Assembly: GCA_022702545.1 (NCBI GenBank)
Contig: JAHRBC010000005.1
Coordinates: forward strand, 2,170,001 to 2,234,000
Reading direction: 5' to 3'
DNA from: Phycomyces nitens
Taxonomy: Eukaryota > Mucoromycota > Mucoromycetes > Mucorales > Phycomycetaceae
Length of the DNA: 64,000 bases
Position 1 is the first letter of the stretch. Every line of letters begins with the position of its first letter. Below are positions 47,519-57,666 of this stretch, piece by piece. The notes under the pieces are model-generated. The model ran no database searches, was not told the origin of the DNA, and worked only from the letters and a program-made list of their open reading frames with translations. The position numbers and the translations under genes were made by a program.

Positions 47519-48100
47519 ATGAATCTTTTACACTTATCCCAGCTCCCTCTGGAAGTCATTCTCTTGGTATTCTCGCACTTGGACTTTAATGATCTCTACA
47601 AGATCTACCCTGAATGGCCAGTCGCCCAAAAGCCATTCATTCATCGCCTACTGATCAACCACTCGATATTTACCAAGCGTCAATTGATCGTCGTCTTGAC
47701 CGACATTCAAGAACCAGTGTCACCAGAATACTATTCACCTGGCTCACTTATACCTCCATACCAGTCCCGTCTTAGCTGTGATCCAAAGTGTCAGATTGTG
47801 TCCTCGCACTCTAGATTCGACCACAAGTTAAGCCACATTGATTACAGCAAGAACAGAGTCTGGTTCAAGGCAACCTCAAACACATTGGACTGGGTGACAT
47901 GCCCTTTAGGATTGCACATCACTATTCTCTTGGTGCAAGACAACCGAATCATCAAGAGAATGTTCAAGGCTACCGTGTCAAGAAACCAAAATAGACTTGA
48001 CTTTGGACAAGGGGGATCCTTGATATTCGATGCTGATCTACCCAAAGATTATGCCCAACTAGTTGGCTGCTCAATGTCAATTGACTGGCTTTGTAATTAA
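47519..48100 (+). CDS. F-box protein
   Basis: Single exon, 193 aa. The N-terminal F-box (about residues 5-45) reads LSQLPLEVILLVFSHLDFNDLYKIYPEWP, with the LPxEVxxxxFSxLxxxDL signature that binds Skp1 in SCF ubiquitin ligases. The rest has beta-rich character and paired cysteines (SCDPKCQIV) but no LRR, WD40 or other known substrate domain. The 3' end lies about 260 bp from the LINE insertion. The substrate is unknown. Confidence 0.75.
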   Translation: MNLLHLSQLPLEVILLVFSHLDFNDLYKIYPEWPVAQKPFIHRLLINHSIFTKRQLIVVLTDIQEPVSPEYYSPGSLIPPYQSRLSCDPKCQIVSSHSRFDHKLSHIDYSKNRVWFKATSNTLDWVTCPLGLHITILLVQDNRIIKRMFKATVSRNQNRLDFGQGGSLIFDADLPKDYAQLVGCSMSIDWLCN

Positions 48101-48356
48101 ATCCAATAGAGCATTATACTATGAATTTCTACACTTTGTATATTCATTCTTACATTGACTTATTATTATTATTAAGTTTATTTATTCAATATCAAAGAAA
48201 GATAGAATCTCTTTTCGAGACCCTATACACACACATATACAGATATACAAGAACAAGAAACAAGACAGCTACACTCACCTATAATAGGGCAGGGTATGGA
48301 GTTTGAATTGTTTTATTCTAGTAATTTATATATCTTTTCTTTTTCTTTTTTCAACA

Positions 48357-48370
48357 ATCTTTATAGTAAA
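48357..48370. repeat. LINE target-site duplication, 3' copy
   Basis: ATCTTTATAGTAAA, identical to 53649-53662. It lies directly next to the A-tail of the LINE. Confidence 0.85.
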
Positions 48371-48497
48371 TTTTTTTTTGTATTTATTGGTCGGCTTCAG
48401 CAACTGGTACTGAGCAATTGGCTTTTTATGCCAAAGAAAAACTTGTTGGAATGTTATGTATGACAAGTAGAAAACGAAAGAGGGTAAAGAGAGAAAT

Positions 48498-51400
48498 CTA
48501 GTCTGTAAAACGTTGGATGACAACTAGTGCCTTGGCTGCAATCACACCAGGGAGAAAAGGTTGATTATCTATAACGAAGGCCCAGTGAGCACGCCAGATT
48601 GCGTGTAGGGTAGATCCAACAATGAGAGCTTGTGTTTCTCTAGGACTAGTTGGGTCAGTGTATTCCAAAGCGGTGAGAAGAGTGTTTAGGTGTGTTAGCG
48701 ACCAGCGCGGACACACTTTGGATAAGACTGCACTCCATACGAGCCTCTTCCGAGGACAAGTAATGAGGAAGTGCTCTGGTGTGTCTACTTCCATCTGACA
48801 AATAGCACAGAGATCATCCTCGACGAAATTATTGGTCTTCTGAAAGACAAAGGCTCTGGTAGGCAATCGCCCCCACAGGGCTTTCCACCAGACTGTACGG
48901 CTGTCGTGAGGAATGTTAAGTTTCCAGAAGCGTTTCCACGCAGCACGGGAGAGGTTGGGTGTCTGTGTTTGGGGCTGTATGTAGCGACGGAAGTCGGATG
49001 TTGCGGCGTTATATAGAGATCTTTTGCCCATAGTTATACTTCTTGTGAGAGGAGAGAGGTCGAGAGAGGGTACCGGTGGTAGATCATTGTTCTGTAAGGG
49101 ATTGTCAAGAAGGTGTACAAACCATGGCTGGTATTGTATGGTTTTGTCAGCGATCTTTCTCTGGTATCTTCGTATTTTGTTCTTTCCCCGTCCCTGAAGT
49201 TCGCTGTTTGACTTGGAGATCAAAAAACCGCTTGGAGAGAGAGAGAAGGCATCCGCGATGGAGAGTTGAGCAACGTTGACGGTTTCTACATCGGTACTCA
49301 CTGAGGATGAACATGTCGATGAGAGGGGGAAGCTGAGGCTGGTAGATGGATGTAGACTAAAGTCTAGGTTGAGTGACGAAGGGAGTATGAGGGCGGAAGC
49401 CTGTAATAGAGGTCGCAGTGGAGATGGGCAAGAAGTAACTGGCCCGGGGAAGAGTAGGGCAGTTGCAGCAGAAGGAGATTGGAGATGTGTAGTGAGCATG
49501 AATTGTAAGTATGGAAATATGAAGCACTTGTTTGCTTGCGTGCGTCGATGTAACAGAGGGTCAATCCATCGCAGCTGAAGCGCTCGTTGTTGCGATTGGG
49601 GATCAATCAATCCTAGTCCACCTACTCCTTTGGACAAACACAGGGCAGCCCAACTAGGGCTCCGAAATCCCAAGGACAAATAGGTACGGCAGTGTTTCTT
49701 GACAGTATTGAAAAAACGTTCGTCAGTAGGTAGCACGTACAAAACATGCCATAGTGAGCTAAGAAGCAGAGAGTTGATGACTAGGCTCTTTCCCCGAATA
49801 GAGAGGCGTCTCTGTGCAAGGGATTGAGCATGTCTTTGGATCTTTCCGAGGATGCCCTGTCGGAATACTTCGAGTTGGCGTGGGTGAGAGTGCAGCGGAA
49901 AACCCAGATACCGTACAGCATTAGCAGAATTCTTGTCATGAAGACACGTAATGTGGGCTTCGTCAAAAACAGGACCCCAGTCAGGAACAAAAGTCCCTGA
50001 TAGAGCTATGGCAACTGTCTTGCTTATATTGACTTTTGCGTTGGATGCCCGTCCAAAAATCTCGAGCAGATGAAGGAGAGGGTCTAGATCACGGGGAGCC
50101 GAGAGGTATACCAGTAAATCGTCTGCGTATGCCAGCACTTTGAGAGGCATAGGAGAGCAAGATGGCACCGGCGGTGGGAGGAAGGACAGGTAGTCGAATT
50201 GAAAGCCAGGCAATCGGGGAGAAGCCAAAATAGTGCGCAAAAGCGGTTCGAAGGCCAGGTTAAACAAGAGTGGAGAAAGAGGGTCGCCTTGTCGTAATCC
50301 ACGACCTTGCTTAATAGGTGCGGACAAGTGGCCATCCACATTGACATGTATATTGGTATAGAAGAAAAGAGAGCAGATGGTGTTAGCAATCGATTCAGGA
50401 ATACCGAACAGAGAAAAAACGCGCCGTAGGTAGTGTGGATGAACCCTATCGTAGGCCTTCTCTTGATCCAGCAAGAGTGCGACTCCAGGGTGTTTGGCGA
50501 GCTGTGCATGGTACATAGAAAGTCTAGCGAGGAGACCGTTATCAGCAATAAATCTATGTGCCATGAAGCCTGTTTGAAACGTGTTAATGCATCGAGGTAT
50601 GCAGGCCCGAAGGCGAGAGGTCAAAAGTTTAGTAAATATCTTTGCATCACAGTTGATCAAAGATATGGGTCTCCAATTCTTAAGATTCGATGTGTCTCCA
50701 GATTTAGGTAAAAGCACCAGCACAGTATTCAACCACGACGGAGGAAATGTTCCTGTTAGAGCCTGTTGATATACGGAGACGGCAAGTTGTCCAACGTATT
50801 TGTGGTCCAACATATTGGCAAGAAGAGAATATGGAAGTCCATCTAATCCAGGACTAGAGCCTCCGGGGCATGTAGCCAGTATGTCGAGTAGACAGTCTAT
50901 TTTAATATCAGCTTCCAGTCGTTTACCCTGTTTGGCCGAGATCTTGGTGTCCGAGGGAACGTTTCTGAAAAGAATGTCTGCAGCTCCATCATCAATAGGG
51001 TCGGCTGTGTATAAAGTGGTGTAGAACTCTCGAACGTGTCCTAACATTCCCGCAGTAGTAGGGAAGTCTTCTCCTGATTCAGGATCACGGAGCGATGTGA
51101 GAGAGCGTGAAGAGTTGCGATGGCGGATAACTCGGAAGAAGTATTTAGACGAGGTCTCACCCTGTTCAAACCACCGAATACCAGCCCGAAGGGCCAAGGT
51201 TTCGGTCCGGTGGTGTTGCACTCGAGACAGTGCGGCCTCAAGCCTAGGAACCTCTGAAGTATTATCATTGAGTATAAGCCGGGAGCGTTCCCGTTGCAGG
51301 TTTCTTTCGTTGTGCACTATGCGCCGATGATACTTGGCTGCATACGAGAGTGCGAGTAGCTTAATCGTATGCTTTAAAGAGTCCCACTTGAGGGTTAGGT

Positions 51401-52217
51401 CCTGTATATTCGATAGAGAAGATTCGGCTGCGTCAAGGACTTGGTCAAGGTCAGTCTTAAAATCATCGTCTGCCAGGTATCTAGTGTTAAAATGCCAAAC
51501 CCCCGGACCAGATTGACGAGAAAAAGGGATCGATATGGTGAGGAGACTATGATCCGTCCACACAGGGTTGACAAACTGGACTTCCGGAGCAGATATAGGG
51601 AGCATAGGCGAGGTGAAAATAAAGTCTATCACAGTGCGTTGTCTTCCATTAGAAAATGTGGGCAAGGGAGGGGAGGTGGGAGGAGTGATGGCATCTACAA
51701 AATTATCTTGAAGATATTGCTGCCATTGGATAGGATGAGAGGAGTGTATATGAAAATTGCAATTGAAGTCTCCAAGAAGGATGACTGGCTTATTAAAGTT
51801 GCGAGCTGACAAATCCGTAGTGAGATTAGAATAGAAGGTTGGGCGTTCGTTGGGTTGACTGGGAGCGTATACAACTATCACTGTGAATGGGTCTACTCGC
51901 AGATCGACATGAGAGACGTCTACAATAAGGACTCTATTGTCAAGAGAAGTGTAAATGTGTGAAAGGTTAAGAAGAGGATTGAAGGATACTAGGCCACAGT
52001 GTGGTGTCCACAAGCAGTTATGAGCTTGAAAACAGATTTTGAGCGAGTCGTATTGATCAGGATGTGCGTGAGTTTCCTGGAGAGCGAGAAGAGAAATTGG
52101 GGTCTGGAGGTTGCGGAGGTGACGGAATAGTAGGTGTTTTGACGAGTTTATATTGGAAGCAGAGCGTTTGAGACCTCTCACATTGAGAGTCCCTATTGTT
52201 ATAGATGTTTTATTCAT
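48498..52217 (-). CDS. LINE ORF2: AP endonuclease - reverse transcriptase
   Basis: 1,239 aa without interruption. The APE-type endonuclease is N-terminal (TIGTLNVRGLKRS, LLALQETHAH, VILLGDFNC, WTDHSLLTI). Reverse transcriptase is central: LLLDQEKAYDRVH (motif A), GRGLRQGDPLSPLLFNLAFE (motif B) and YADDLLVYL (motif C, about residue 697). A zinc-ribbon-like zf-RVT end follows (WWKALWGRLPTRAFV, CAICQMEVDTPEHFLITCPRK). No RNase H domain was seen, unlike Tad-clade fungal LINEs; the DQEKAYDRV block is more L1/Tx1-like. It would nick target DNA and prime cDNA synthesis there. The start codon overlaps the ORF1 stop. Confidence 0.95.
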   Translation of the reverse strand: MNKTSITIGTLNVRGLKRSASNINSSKHLLFRHLRNLQTPISLLALQETHAHPDQYDSLKICFQAHNCLWTPHCGLVSFNPLLNLSHIYTSLDNRVLIVDVSHVDLRVDPFTVIVVYAPSQPNERPTFYSNLTTDLSARNFNKPVILLGDFNCNFHIHSSHPIQWQQYLQDNFVDAITPPTSPPLPTFSNGRQRTVIDFIFTSPMLPISAPEVQFVNPVWTDHSLLTISIPFSRQSGPGVWHFNTRYLADDDFKTDLDQVLDAAESSLSNIQDLTLKWDSLKHTIKLLALSYAAKYHRRIVHNERNLQRERSRLILNDNTSEVPRLEAALSRVQHHRTETLALRAGIRWFEQGETSSKYFFRVIRHRNSSRSLTSLRDPESGEDFPTTAGMLGHVREFYTTLYTADPIDDGAADILFRNVPSDTKISAKQGKRLEADIKIDCLLDILATCPGGSSPGLDGLPYSLLANMLDHKYVGQLAVSVYQQALTGTFPPSWLNTVLVLLPKSGDTSNLKNWRPISLINCDAKIFTKLLTSRLRACIPRCINTFQTGFMAHRFIADNGLLARLSMYHAQLAKHPGVALLLDQEKAYDRVHPHYLRRVFSLFGIPESIANTICSLFFYTNIHVNVDGHLSAPIKQGRGLRQGDPLSPLLFNLAFEPLLRTILASPRLPGFQFDYLSFLPPPVPSCSPMPLKVLAYADDLLVYLSAPRDLDPLLHLLEIFGRASNAKVNISKTVAIALSGTFVPDWGPVFDEAHITCLHDKNSANAVRYLGFPLHSHPRQLEVFRQGILGKIQRHAQSLAQRRLSIRGKSLVINSLLLSSLWHVLYVLPTDERFFNTVKKHCRTYLSLGFRSPSWAALCLSKGVGGLGLIDPQSQQRALQLRWIDPLLHRRTQANKCFIFPYLQFMLTTHLQSPSAATALLFPGPVTSCPSPLRPLLQASALILPSSLNLDFSLHPSTSLSFPLSSTCSSSVSTDVETVNVAQLSIADAFSLSPSGFLISKSNSELQGRGKNKIRRYQRKIADKTIQYQPWFVHLLDNPLQNNDLPPVPSLDLSPLTRSITMGKRSLYNAATSDFRRYIQPQTQTPNLSRAAWKRFWKLNIPHDSRTVWWKALWGRLPTRAFVFQKTNNFVEDDLCAICQMEVDTPEHFLITCPRKRLVWSAVLSKVCPRWSLTHLNTLLTALEYTDPTSPRETQALIVGSTLHAIWRAHWAFVIDNQPFLPGVIAAKALVVIQRFTD

Positions 52218-53545
52218 AAATGTTTGGGGGTGGCGTTGTCGCCGGGTCCGGGTGGATATCCAGTGTCAGTCTCGTCGTTCATCAGTGTATCTTTGTCGTT
52301 TTCTAGTTGTTTGATCGTGCTCTCCACTGTCGATATCTTTACTATATCCCTCTCCCGCAGGCGTTCAGCTTCCATTTCACGTTGTCGTTTGGATTCCCAA
52401 ATGCTATCTTGGGAAGAACTACCCATTCCGGATTTCTGCATTTCCACGTCGTCGTTGGGTAGGTTCTGATTTTCAGTGCTGGGTCGGTTTGCCGAATTTG
52501 CGGGATTGTGGTTACTGTCAATTGCAGTGCCTTTCAAATCTCTCATGTGAACATCAACAAATTCAGGATTGGCGGCAGCCAGTAGATCTGCTCGTCGTTT
52601 TTCTGCCAATTGAGACACTTGTTTGGCAAGGGCTTGTCTCTTTGCCTCCTCAATCATGGCTGTGCGTTCAGCTAACAGTTCCTCTACAGTGGGCTCCTTG
52701 GGTTTATCATCATTAAGTTGGTCGAAATTGACACAAATTGGATCCTTGGAAATATGACCGGCCTCACCACAGCTATAGCATCGTACGGCAGGCTTGGGAC
52801 GAGTAGGACATTTGGCCTTAAAATGGCCCTCTTTCCGGCAGTATCGACAGTAGGGAGGCATAGATTTCGATCGAGTTTCGATCTTACAGTCTCCAAAAGT
52901 ACCAGAAAGGTGCACCTCTCTTGTAATTGGAAGTGGATCCGGTATAGCAGTGGGGTCTATCAATACCATAGCTTCTCCGCGGAAAAGCTTGTTGATGGTG
53001 TGATACACCCGGATGTGAGCAACTTTGCCAAAGGAGCGAAAAGCCTGCTCAATCGGAGCTTGAAGCTCTGTGTTTGTGCGGCACAGGGGAATGTTGTAGA
53101 GGTTTACTCTAATGAGGGGATTGTCTGTTGAGATCCCAGGCGATCCCAAGATCGTTTCGTTTTTAACCACGATCCCGGTGGTTATAGCTTTAAGCCGACT
53201 TTGCTCGGTGTCTAGAAGCACCTCGGCAAGAAGATCTCCAGTTTTGGAGAATTTGGTGATCAAACCCATTGCGTCTGGGAATTGAGATGTCAAGATCTTC
53301 TCAAATTCATGATCGTTGACGATCTTCCGAAGATTAAAAACTACACATTCAGGGTTGAGAGAACGTGCCCAAATGGCAGCAGCATGGTCTTGAGTGACCA
53401 GCGATTCATATTCTGGTGCAGTAAAAAGTGTTGTTGGGACGTTTCGGGGTCTTAGCTTCCCTTTAGCAGGTACAGTTTTTGCTGCTACCTGGCTCCACTG
53501 AAGCACATCGCCTTCTCGGCGTGGTGTACTGTCAGTAGTCGACAT
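52214..53545 (-). CDS. LINE ORF1: RNA-binding protein with CCHC knuckles
   Basis: 443 aa. Two adjacent zinc knuckles, CRYCRKEGHFKAKC and CYSCGEAGHISKDPIC, lie mid-protein (about 235-275). An RRM-like region precedes them (RVNLYNIPLC...FGKVAHIRVYH). A charged coiled-coil-like C-terminus follows (LLAERTAMIEEAKRQALAKQ and later Glu/Arg repeats). It is expected to package the LINE RNA. Its TGA shares ATGA with the ATG of ORF2, suggesting translation by termination-reinitiation. Confidence 0.93.
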   Translation of the reverse strand: MSTTDSTPRREGDVLQWSQVAAKTVPAKGKLRPRNVPTTLFTAPEYESLVTQDHAAAIWARSLNPECVVFNLRKIVNDHEFEKILTSQFPDAMGLITKFSKTGDLLAEVLLDTEQSRLKAITTGIVVKNETILGSPGISTDNPLIRVNLYNIPLCRTNTELQAPIEQAFRSFGKVAHIRVYHTINKLFRGEAMVLIDPTAIPDPLPITREVHLSGTFGDCKIETRSKSMPPYCRYCRKEGHFKAKCPTRPKPAVRCYSCGEAGHISKDPICVNFDQLNDDKPKEPTVEELLAERTAMIEEAKRQALAKQVSQLAEKRRADLLAAANPEFVDVHMRDLKGTAIDSNHNPANSANRPSTENQNLPNDDVEMQKSGMGSSSQDSIWESKRQREMEAERLRERDIVKISTVESTIKQLENDKDTLMNDETDTGYPPGPGDNATPKHL

Positions 53546-53648
53546 AGTTAAATTCAGGGCAATAATGTCCTGTGTGTTTGTATTATAACCGCTGTATATT
53601 CTTTTTTTGAATAATTTGGTTGCGGAGAAAGATGGCGTATGTTCCTTG

Positions 53649-53662
53649 ATCTTTATAGTAAA
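53649..53662. repeat. LINE target-site duplication, 5' copy
   Basis: Second copy of ATCTTTATAGTAAA, marking the 5' border of the LINE. Confidence 0.85.
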
Positions 53663-53689
53663 ATACCATCAGACTAAGGCCAAACATTA

Positions 53690-54549
53690 GAGAGGTCTGG
53701 GGCCGTTATTTGTACTTTCGCATTTTCCATAAAAGGCTATGTTTAGCCTCCGTGTAGCACAAAAAAGGGAAAATAACTGTGGCGTTATTAGTACAAAATG
53801 CGAAAATAATTCTGTTATTTTCCCTTTGGTATTTAGCCGGATTATCCAATAAGATTACAGAAAAAGATAAATCTGACAAGGTAGTTTTCGTCGTGGCAAT
53901 TTTGACAGATACAATTGATAAATAATAGTTTTCTATGAGTTCAAAAGGCAAAAATGTATACAAAATGCGTTGAGTAAGTTATTGTAGAAAATCCTAGCTC
54001 TTTACAAATAAATGATAAATGTCATTTTTAATAGAATAAAGTGTTTTTCAATTGAAGAAAGAAAGGTACTATACATGTCTGAAGTTCCTATCTTTATATT
54101 TTGACAACTGATTCTCATCCCTATACGCCTAGTCATAAATATTATTCGACGCATCCTCTTAACAGTAGTTTATTGTCCCTCGTTACCACGCCTCCAATTG
54201 GAATAATAACCATTGCTAGCTAGTAACCCGGCTATAAACACTAGATAACTTGAGCGTCCTTCCTCATAATAGTCCCGTAACTAGTTACATTAGCCCACTC
54301 AAGTACCCTACGTGTCAATACAAAAGAATCGACTTTCCTGATTTTAACCTAATTGAGGATCTCTGGAAAGCCATACAAGACTGTGTTTCAGAAATAAAAA
54401 AGGCATAAATCTACAATTCTAAAGGTCTCAAGGCCTGTATTACCAAGGAGTTGGAGCAGATTGATCCTGTATTCGGTGCAAGACTTGCAAATATGCCTGA
54501 TCGAATTAAGGCTGTAATTGCTGATCATGGTGGAAACACCCGATATTAA
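53690..54549 (+). mobile_element. Degenerate Tc1/mariner element
   Basis: Left end GAGAGGTCTGGGGCC after TA (53688-53689). About 53690-54090 is homologous, inverted, to the element at 11334-11913. A transposase 3' remnant follows at 54331-54549. The right terminus was not found, so the end given here is the transposase stop codon. Confidence 0.6.
54331..54549 (+). pseudogene. Tc1/mariner transposase C-terminal remnant
   Basis: DFPDFNLIEDLWKAIQD corresponds to the conserved catalytic region SPDLNPIEHLW containing the last acidic residue. It continues to a C-terminal DHGGNTRY stop, typical of Tc1 transposases. An in-frame TAA interrupts it after about 22 codons, and nothing upstream reads as transposase. 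Confidence 0.75.
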
Positions 54550-55096
54550 AAATGGTTTCTTTTTATTTTCAAAATATATACAATATTGGGTATTGGAATA
54601 TAAAGTCTCGATTCTACAATGATCAGATGAAAAGATATCAGCTAAAGATAAGGTGTATATTTTCTTTATGCAAAAATGCTCTAATTTTGCAATGACTTAA
54701 TTTTTTCAGAGTGTCTAAACATCTGTAATATTCTTTCTGATAAATAACACTCACGGTATCATTATTTCTCTTGCAAGATACTAACAAGCCATATAACTCA
54801 TATACAAAGAAGAATGAAATATTTACGCTGGTTTCTATAGCTGATTTGACGGTTTTATTTTTTCTGTTTGATAAAAGCAGCTTTCTATTAGATCTTGTAC
54901 AATACCAGAGCATATATATGTATATATATTGGTAATGTATATAACATAAGAGTTTGTGTTAATTCTTATTCAAAGGAATGGCAACCATGTCATTGTAATT
55001 TATTGCTTAGTAAGTTCATTTTATACACTTTAATAATTATCAAACACGTATACTTTTAATAAAACAAGTTTGTCTTTATTGGAAAATATTTGGGTA
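54550..55096. other. AT-rich intergenic DNA
   Basis: No gene seen; it separates the mariner remnant from the zinc-finger gene. Confidence 0.4.
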
Positions 55097-56047
55097 TCAA
55101 AAAGGTGGAATATTGCCATGACACTTTTTAAAATGTCTCTTTAAATTGTATTTAGGTCCAAATCCTTTTGCACACACACTACACCTGTAGAGATGTGGAT
55201 TGCGTGTGTGAACATGAAGATGTCGCTTGAAATTATTCTTGATGCTTGTCCCATAATTACACTCCCGGCAATGGAATATCTGATCAATGGAACCATGTCT
55301 TTTGCGTATTGGCGATCTATGCCCTACTCCATAGCCATCAAAGGTATGATGTATGACAGTAAGTTCTGCTTGTTGTTCTTGGACTGATGATTGTGAATCT
55401 TTATAAATTAAGAGGTTAGATAAGCAAGTAAAGATATATAACGGAGTTGTCGCAGGGCATACCATTGCTAGATTGACCTGGAGAACCCATCGGGGATTCA
55501 AATGGGCAATTTGGACTATATGAGTTTGAGAGCGCAAAAGTGCAAAGAGACTGGCTATAGAGACTATAGTTTTCTTGACATTGATAGTAATTGCCACAGA
55601 TAGAGATGTCACATAAAAAGGCATCCCATTGATCAAATGTAAGGTAATAAAAAGAGTGTCCTGCCATCGCGGGCCACAAAGACTCTCCGATATCCGACTG
55701 GTTGGAGTCAATTGCAGTAATAAAACCAATGGCTGTATGAACAAGAAAGTGTTATACATCAAAACACTAGATTTAATGTTAAAATTACCTAAAAGATGCC
55801 ACAGATTATCTTTGGTATTCCATTCTGGATTTATGGCCTGGTTTAGTGAGCTTGTAATAACAAACATCACCTCAAAGACATTGATATAGTCCAGAATGGT
55901 CTGTATATCTTTGGCGGAAAAGACAATTATGGCAGTTCTTCGATTGAATATTGTTTTCAAGAAATTGATAAACTGGCCGGGATCAAGACTTGGGATTGTG
56001 CTTTCATAGCGTTGAGTTAGATTAGGAGAGTAGTTAGTCGGAAGCAT
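55097..56047 (-). CDS. C2H2 zinc-finger protein (two fingers)
   Basis: Preferred model complement(join(55097..55398,55463..55732,55789..56047)), 831 nt, 276 aa. Two classical fingers close the protein: CRECNYGTSIKNNFKRHLHVH and CSVCAKGFGPKYNLKRHFKKCH, likely DNA-binding. The N-terminal 180 residues have no known domain. Splicing of two introns (56 and 64 nt; gtaatt and gtatgc donors) puts exon 2 in a frame with soluble composition (FDQWDAFLCDISICGNYYQ). The unspliced frame is also open (316 aa) but reads hydrophobic through the introns. It is the only host-like gene inside the transposon-rich block. Its targets are unknown. Confidence 0.75.
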   Translation of the reverse strand: MLPTNYSPNLTQRYESTIPSLDPGQFINFLKTIFNRRTAIIVFSAKDIQTILDYINVFEVMFVITSSLNQAINPEWNTKDNLWHLLGNFNIKSSVLMYNTFLFIQPLVLLLQLTPTSRISESLCGPRWQDTLFITLHLINGMPFYVTSLSVAITINVKKTIVSIASLFALLRSQTHIVQIAHLNPRWVLQVNLAMVCPATTPLYIFTCLSNLLIYKDSQSSVQEQQAELTVIHHTFDGYGVGHRSPIRKRHGSIDQIFHCRECNYGTSIKNNFKRHLHVHTRNPHLYRCSVCAKGFGPKYNLKRHFKKCHGNIPPF

Positions 56048-57666
56048 TAAAGAGAGGTGTTGTGATAAAATAATCCATGATGCTCAAGAAGAGGAGGGTT
56101 TTTATATCGAGGACAATTTGGAATTCTTATAAAATTGGTTTTCCTTATTTCCTTTTTTGGAATTCTCTCGAGATGGTCAGAATCAAAATAGGCATCCTTT
56201 AAAACATCTGTGAAAGACAGAAAACACCTCCAATCGTACACTTTCTCTGTTACACTATACAGGCTTTTATTTTGTATTGTTACACTATATAGGATGTTCG
56301 GACCTGGATGAACCGTGACAGAAAACAATGTTAAAGTCATCAATCATTGTCATATTATGCCGCCCCTGTATAATCACTAAATCGCACATTTCAATAAAAT
56401 GAGTCTTCTTCCCACTAAGCATCGCCTACTGATCGAACAGTACACTAACAAGAATTCTCATCCAACACTACCTAACCCATAAGACCTTAAACACTCTTCA
56501 CCGCCTAAGCACCCTTAGCCAATGAGGTTAAGAGAGAGACGTTTGGTATCACAATCTATACCTTTTGTTCAAATTTCCGCATTTAGGTGCAAAGTGGGTA
56601 CAGTTCTGGCAACACGATGAAAAAAATAAAAAGTCGTACAAGTTAGATATCCTTTTTTTAGAATACTTAGACAGTTTTCTATACTTTAAATTATTTTTTG
56701 TTTGCACTGGAGAGATGAAACTTTTGTTTCCAAATTCGGATGTGGCTGTTATAATCTTTTTAAGTATCAAGTGTAGATCATCTGAAATCATATCATTACT
56801 GATGATTTGTGCTCATGTTGCTTTGTACTGTTCTCTTTTGCAGACAGGTAAAAAAAGACTATTTGATATTCTTTAAAGACTAACAATTGTTGTTATCAGC
56901 TCTAAAGGACTGGCTTTCTCAACCGGCTAAAAATGGCTGGATTCCTAGAGACACATCATTTTGGGGCTATTTTCAGTATTAGTGCTTGTTATTTTATTTT
57001 TTAGAAATTGGTAAAAAAGTATACGCCAAGTGAAGATGAGAGCAAGACATGCTAATCTTGCAGAGATTTTATTTCACAATCCATTAACAATGTCATATGA
57101 ATAAATTTTGTTGCGCAGCTAATTTTGCATTTTACTGTCAAGATGAGTACCCAAAAAAGGCGGGTTCACTTTGGTTTCAAAAAAAAACCTTCTAAAATTA
57201 GAAGTATTTTTAATTTTGCTGCATAATAAAAATAACGCAGCAAATATAAATCACCCTCTATATTCAAATATAATATTTTTATGCTAAAATGACTACTGAA
57301 TAAGGTACAGGATTATCATCCAAAAATAAAATTAAAAGCTGTAAAAGTTAACAATATAACAGGTTAGTTTACCAATTTTATTTAGGATATTGAGATCATT
57401 GTATTGGCCAAAACTTCATTTTACATGACTTCCGCCTGTTTTTTATCCATTTATAGTGATTTTGAGATTCTTATTTTGGGAAAGACCTGCTACATTTAGT
57501 ATTCTAGTTACCATAATAAACAAGTTAATTCCTAAATTTGTCCATCGGCTAACACCTTCCTTTTCTGTTAACCAGCCAGGATGTGGTGCTCTCCACCACA
57601 AATAATGGCCCCAAACTTCTCTATTGTGAAAAGATATTTTTATATATATTTGTATTAAAAATATAC
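56048..57666. other. Intergenic, transposon-scarred region
   Basis: No supported gene. A short GCAGC direct repeat cluster (57112-57242) and a CTAGAGACACATCATTTTGGGG motif (56945) that weakly resembles the mariner terminus are present. ORFs are short and lack domains. Confidence 0.4.

Larger units (their letters stand above)
48371..53648 (-). mobile_element. Full-length non-LTR retrotransposon (LINE)
   Basis: A 5,278-bp element flanked by 14-bp direct repeats. Its 3' end reads, on the minus strand, CCAATAAATAC then nine A, so a poly(A) signal sits just before the tail. The 5' UTR is about 100 bp (53546-53648). Two long intact ORFs overlap by 4 nt. GC content is clearly higher than in flanking DNA. 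Confidence 0.93.

Noticed and set aside
49276..51809. Several plus-strand ORFs inside the LINE
   Set aside because: They are antisense shadows of the GC-richer ORF2 and have no domain.
55097..56047. Unspliced 316-aa zinc-finger ORF as the main product
   Set aside because: It reads through two introns with good borders and gives implausible hydrophobic stretches; the spliced model is preferred. The open retained frame is kept as a finding.
56945..56966. Possible third mariner terminus (TA-GAGACACATCATTTTGGGG)
   Set aside because: It has an inserted stretch relative to the other ends and no partner end was found; too weak to call.
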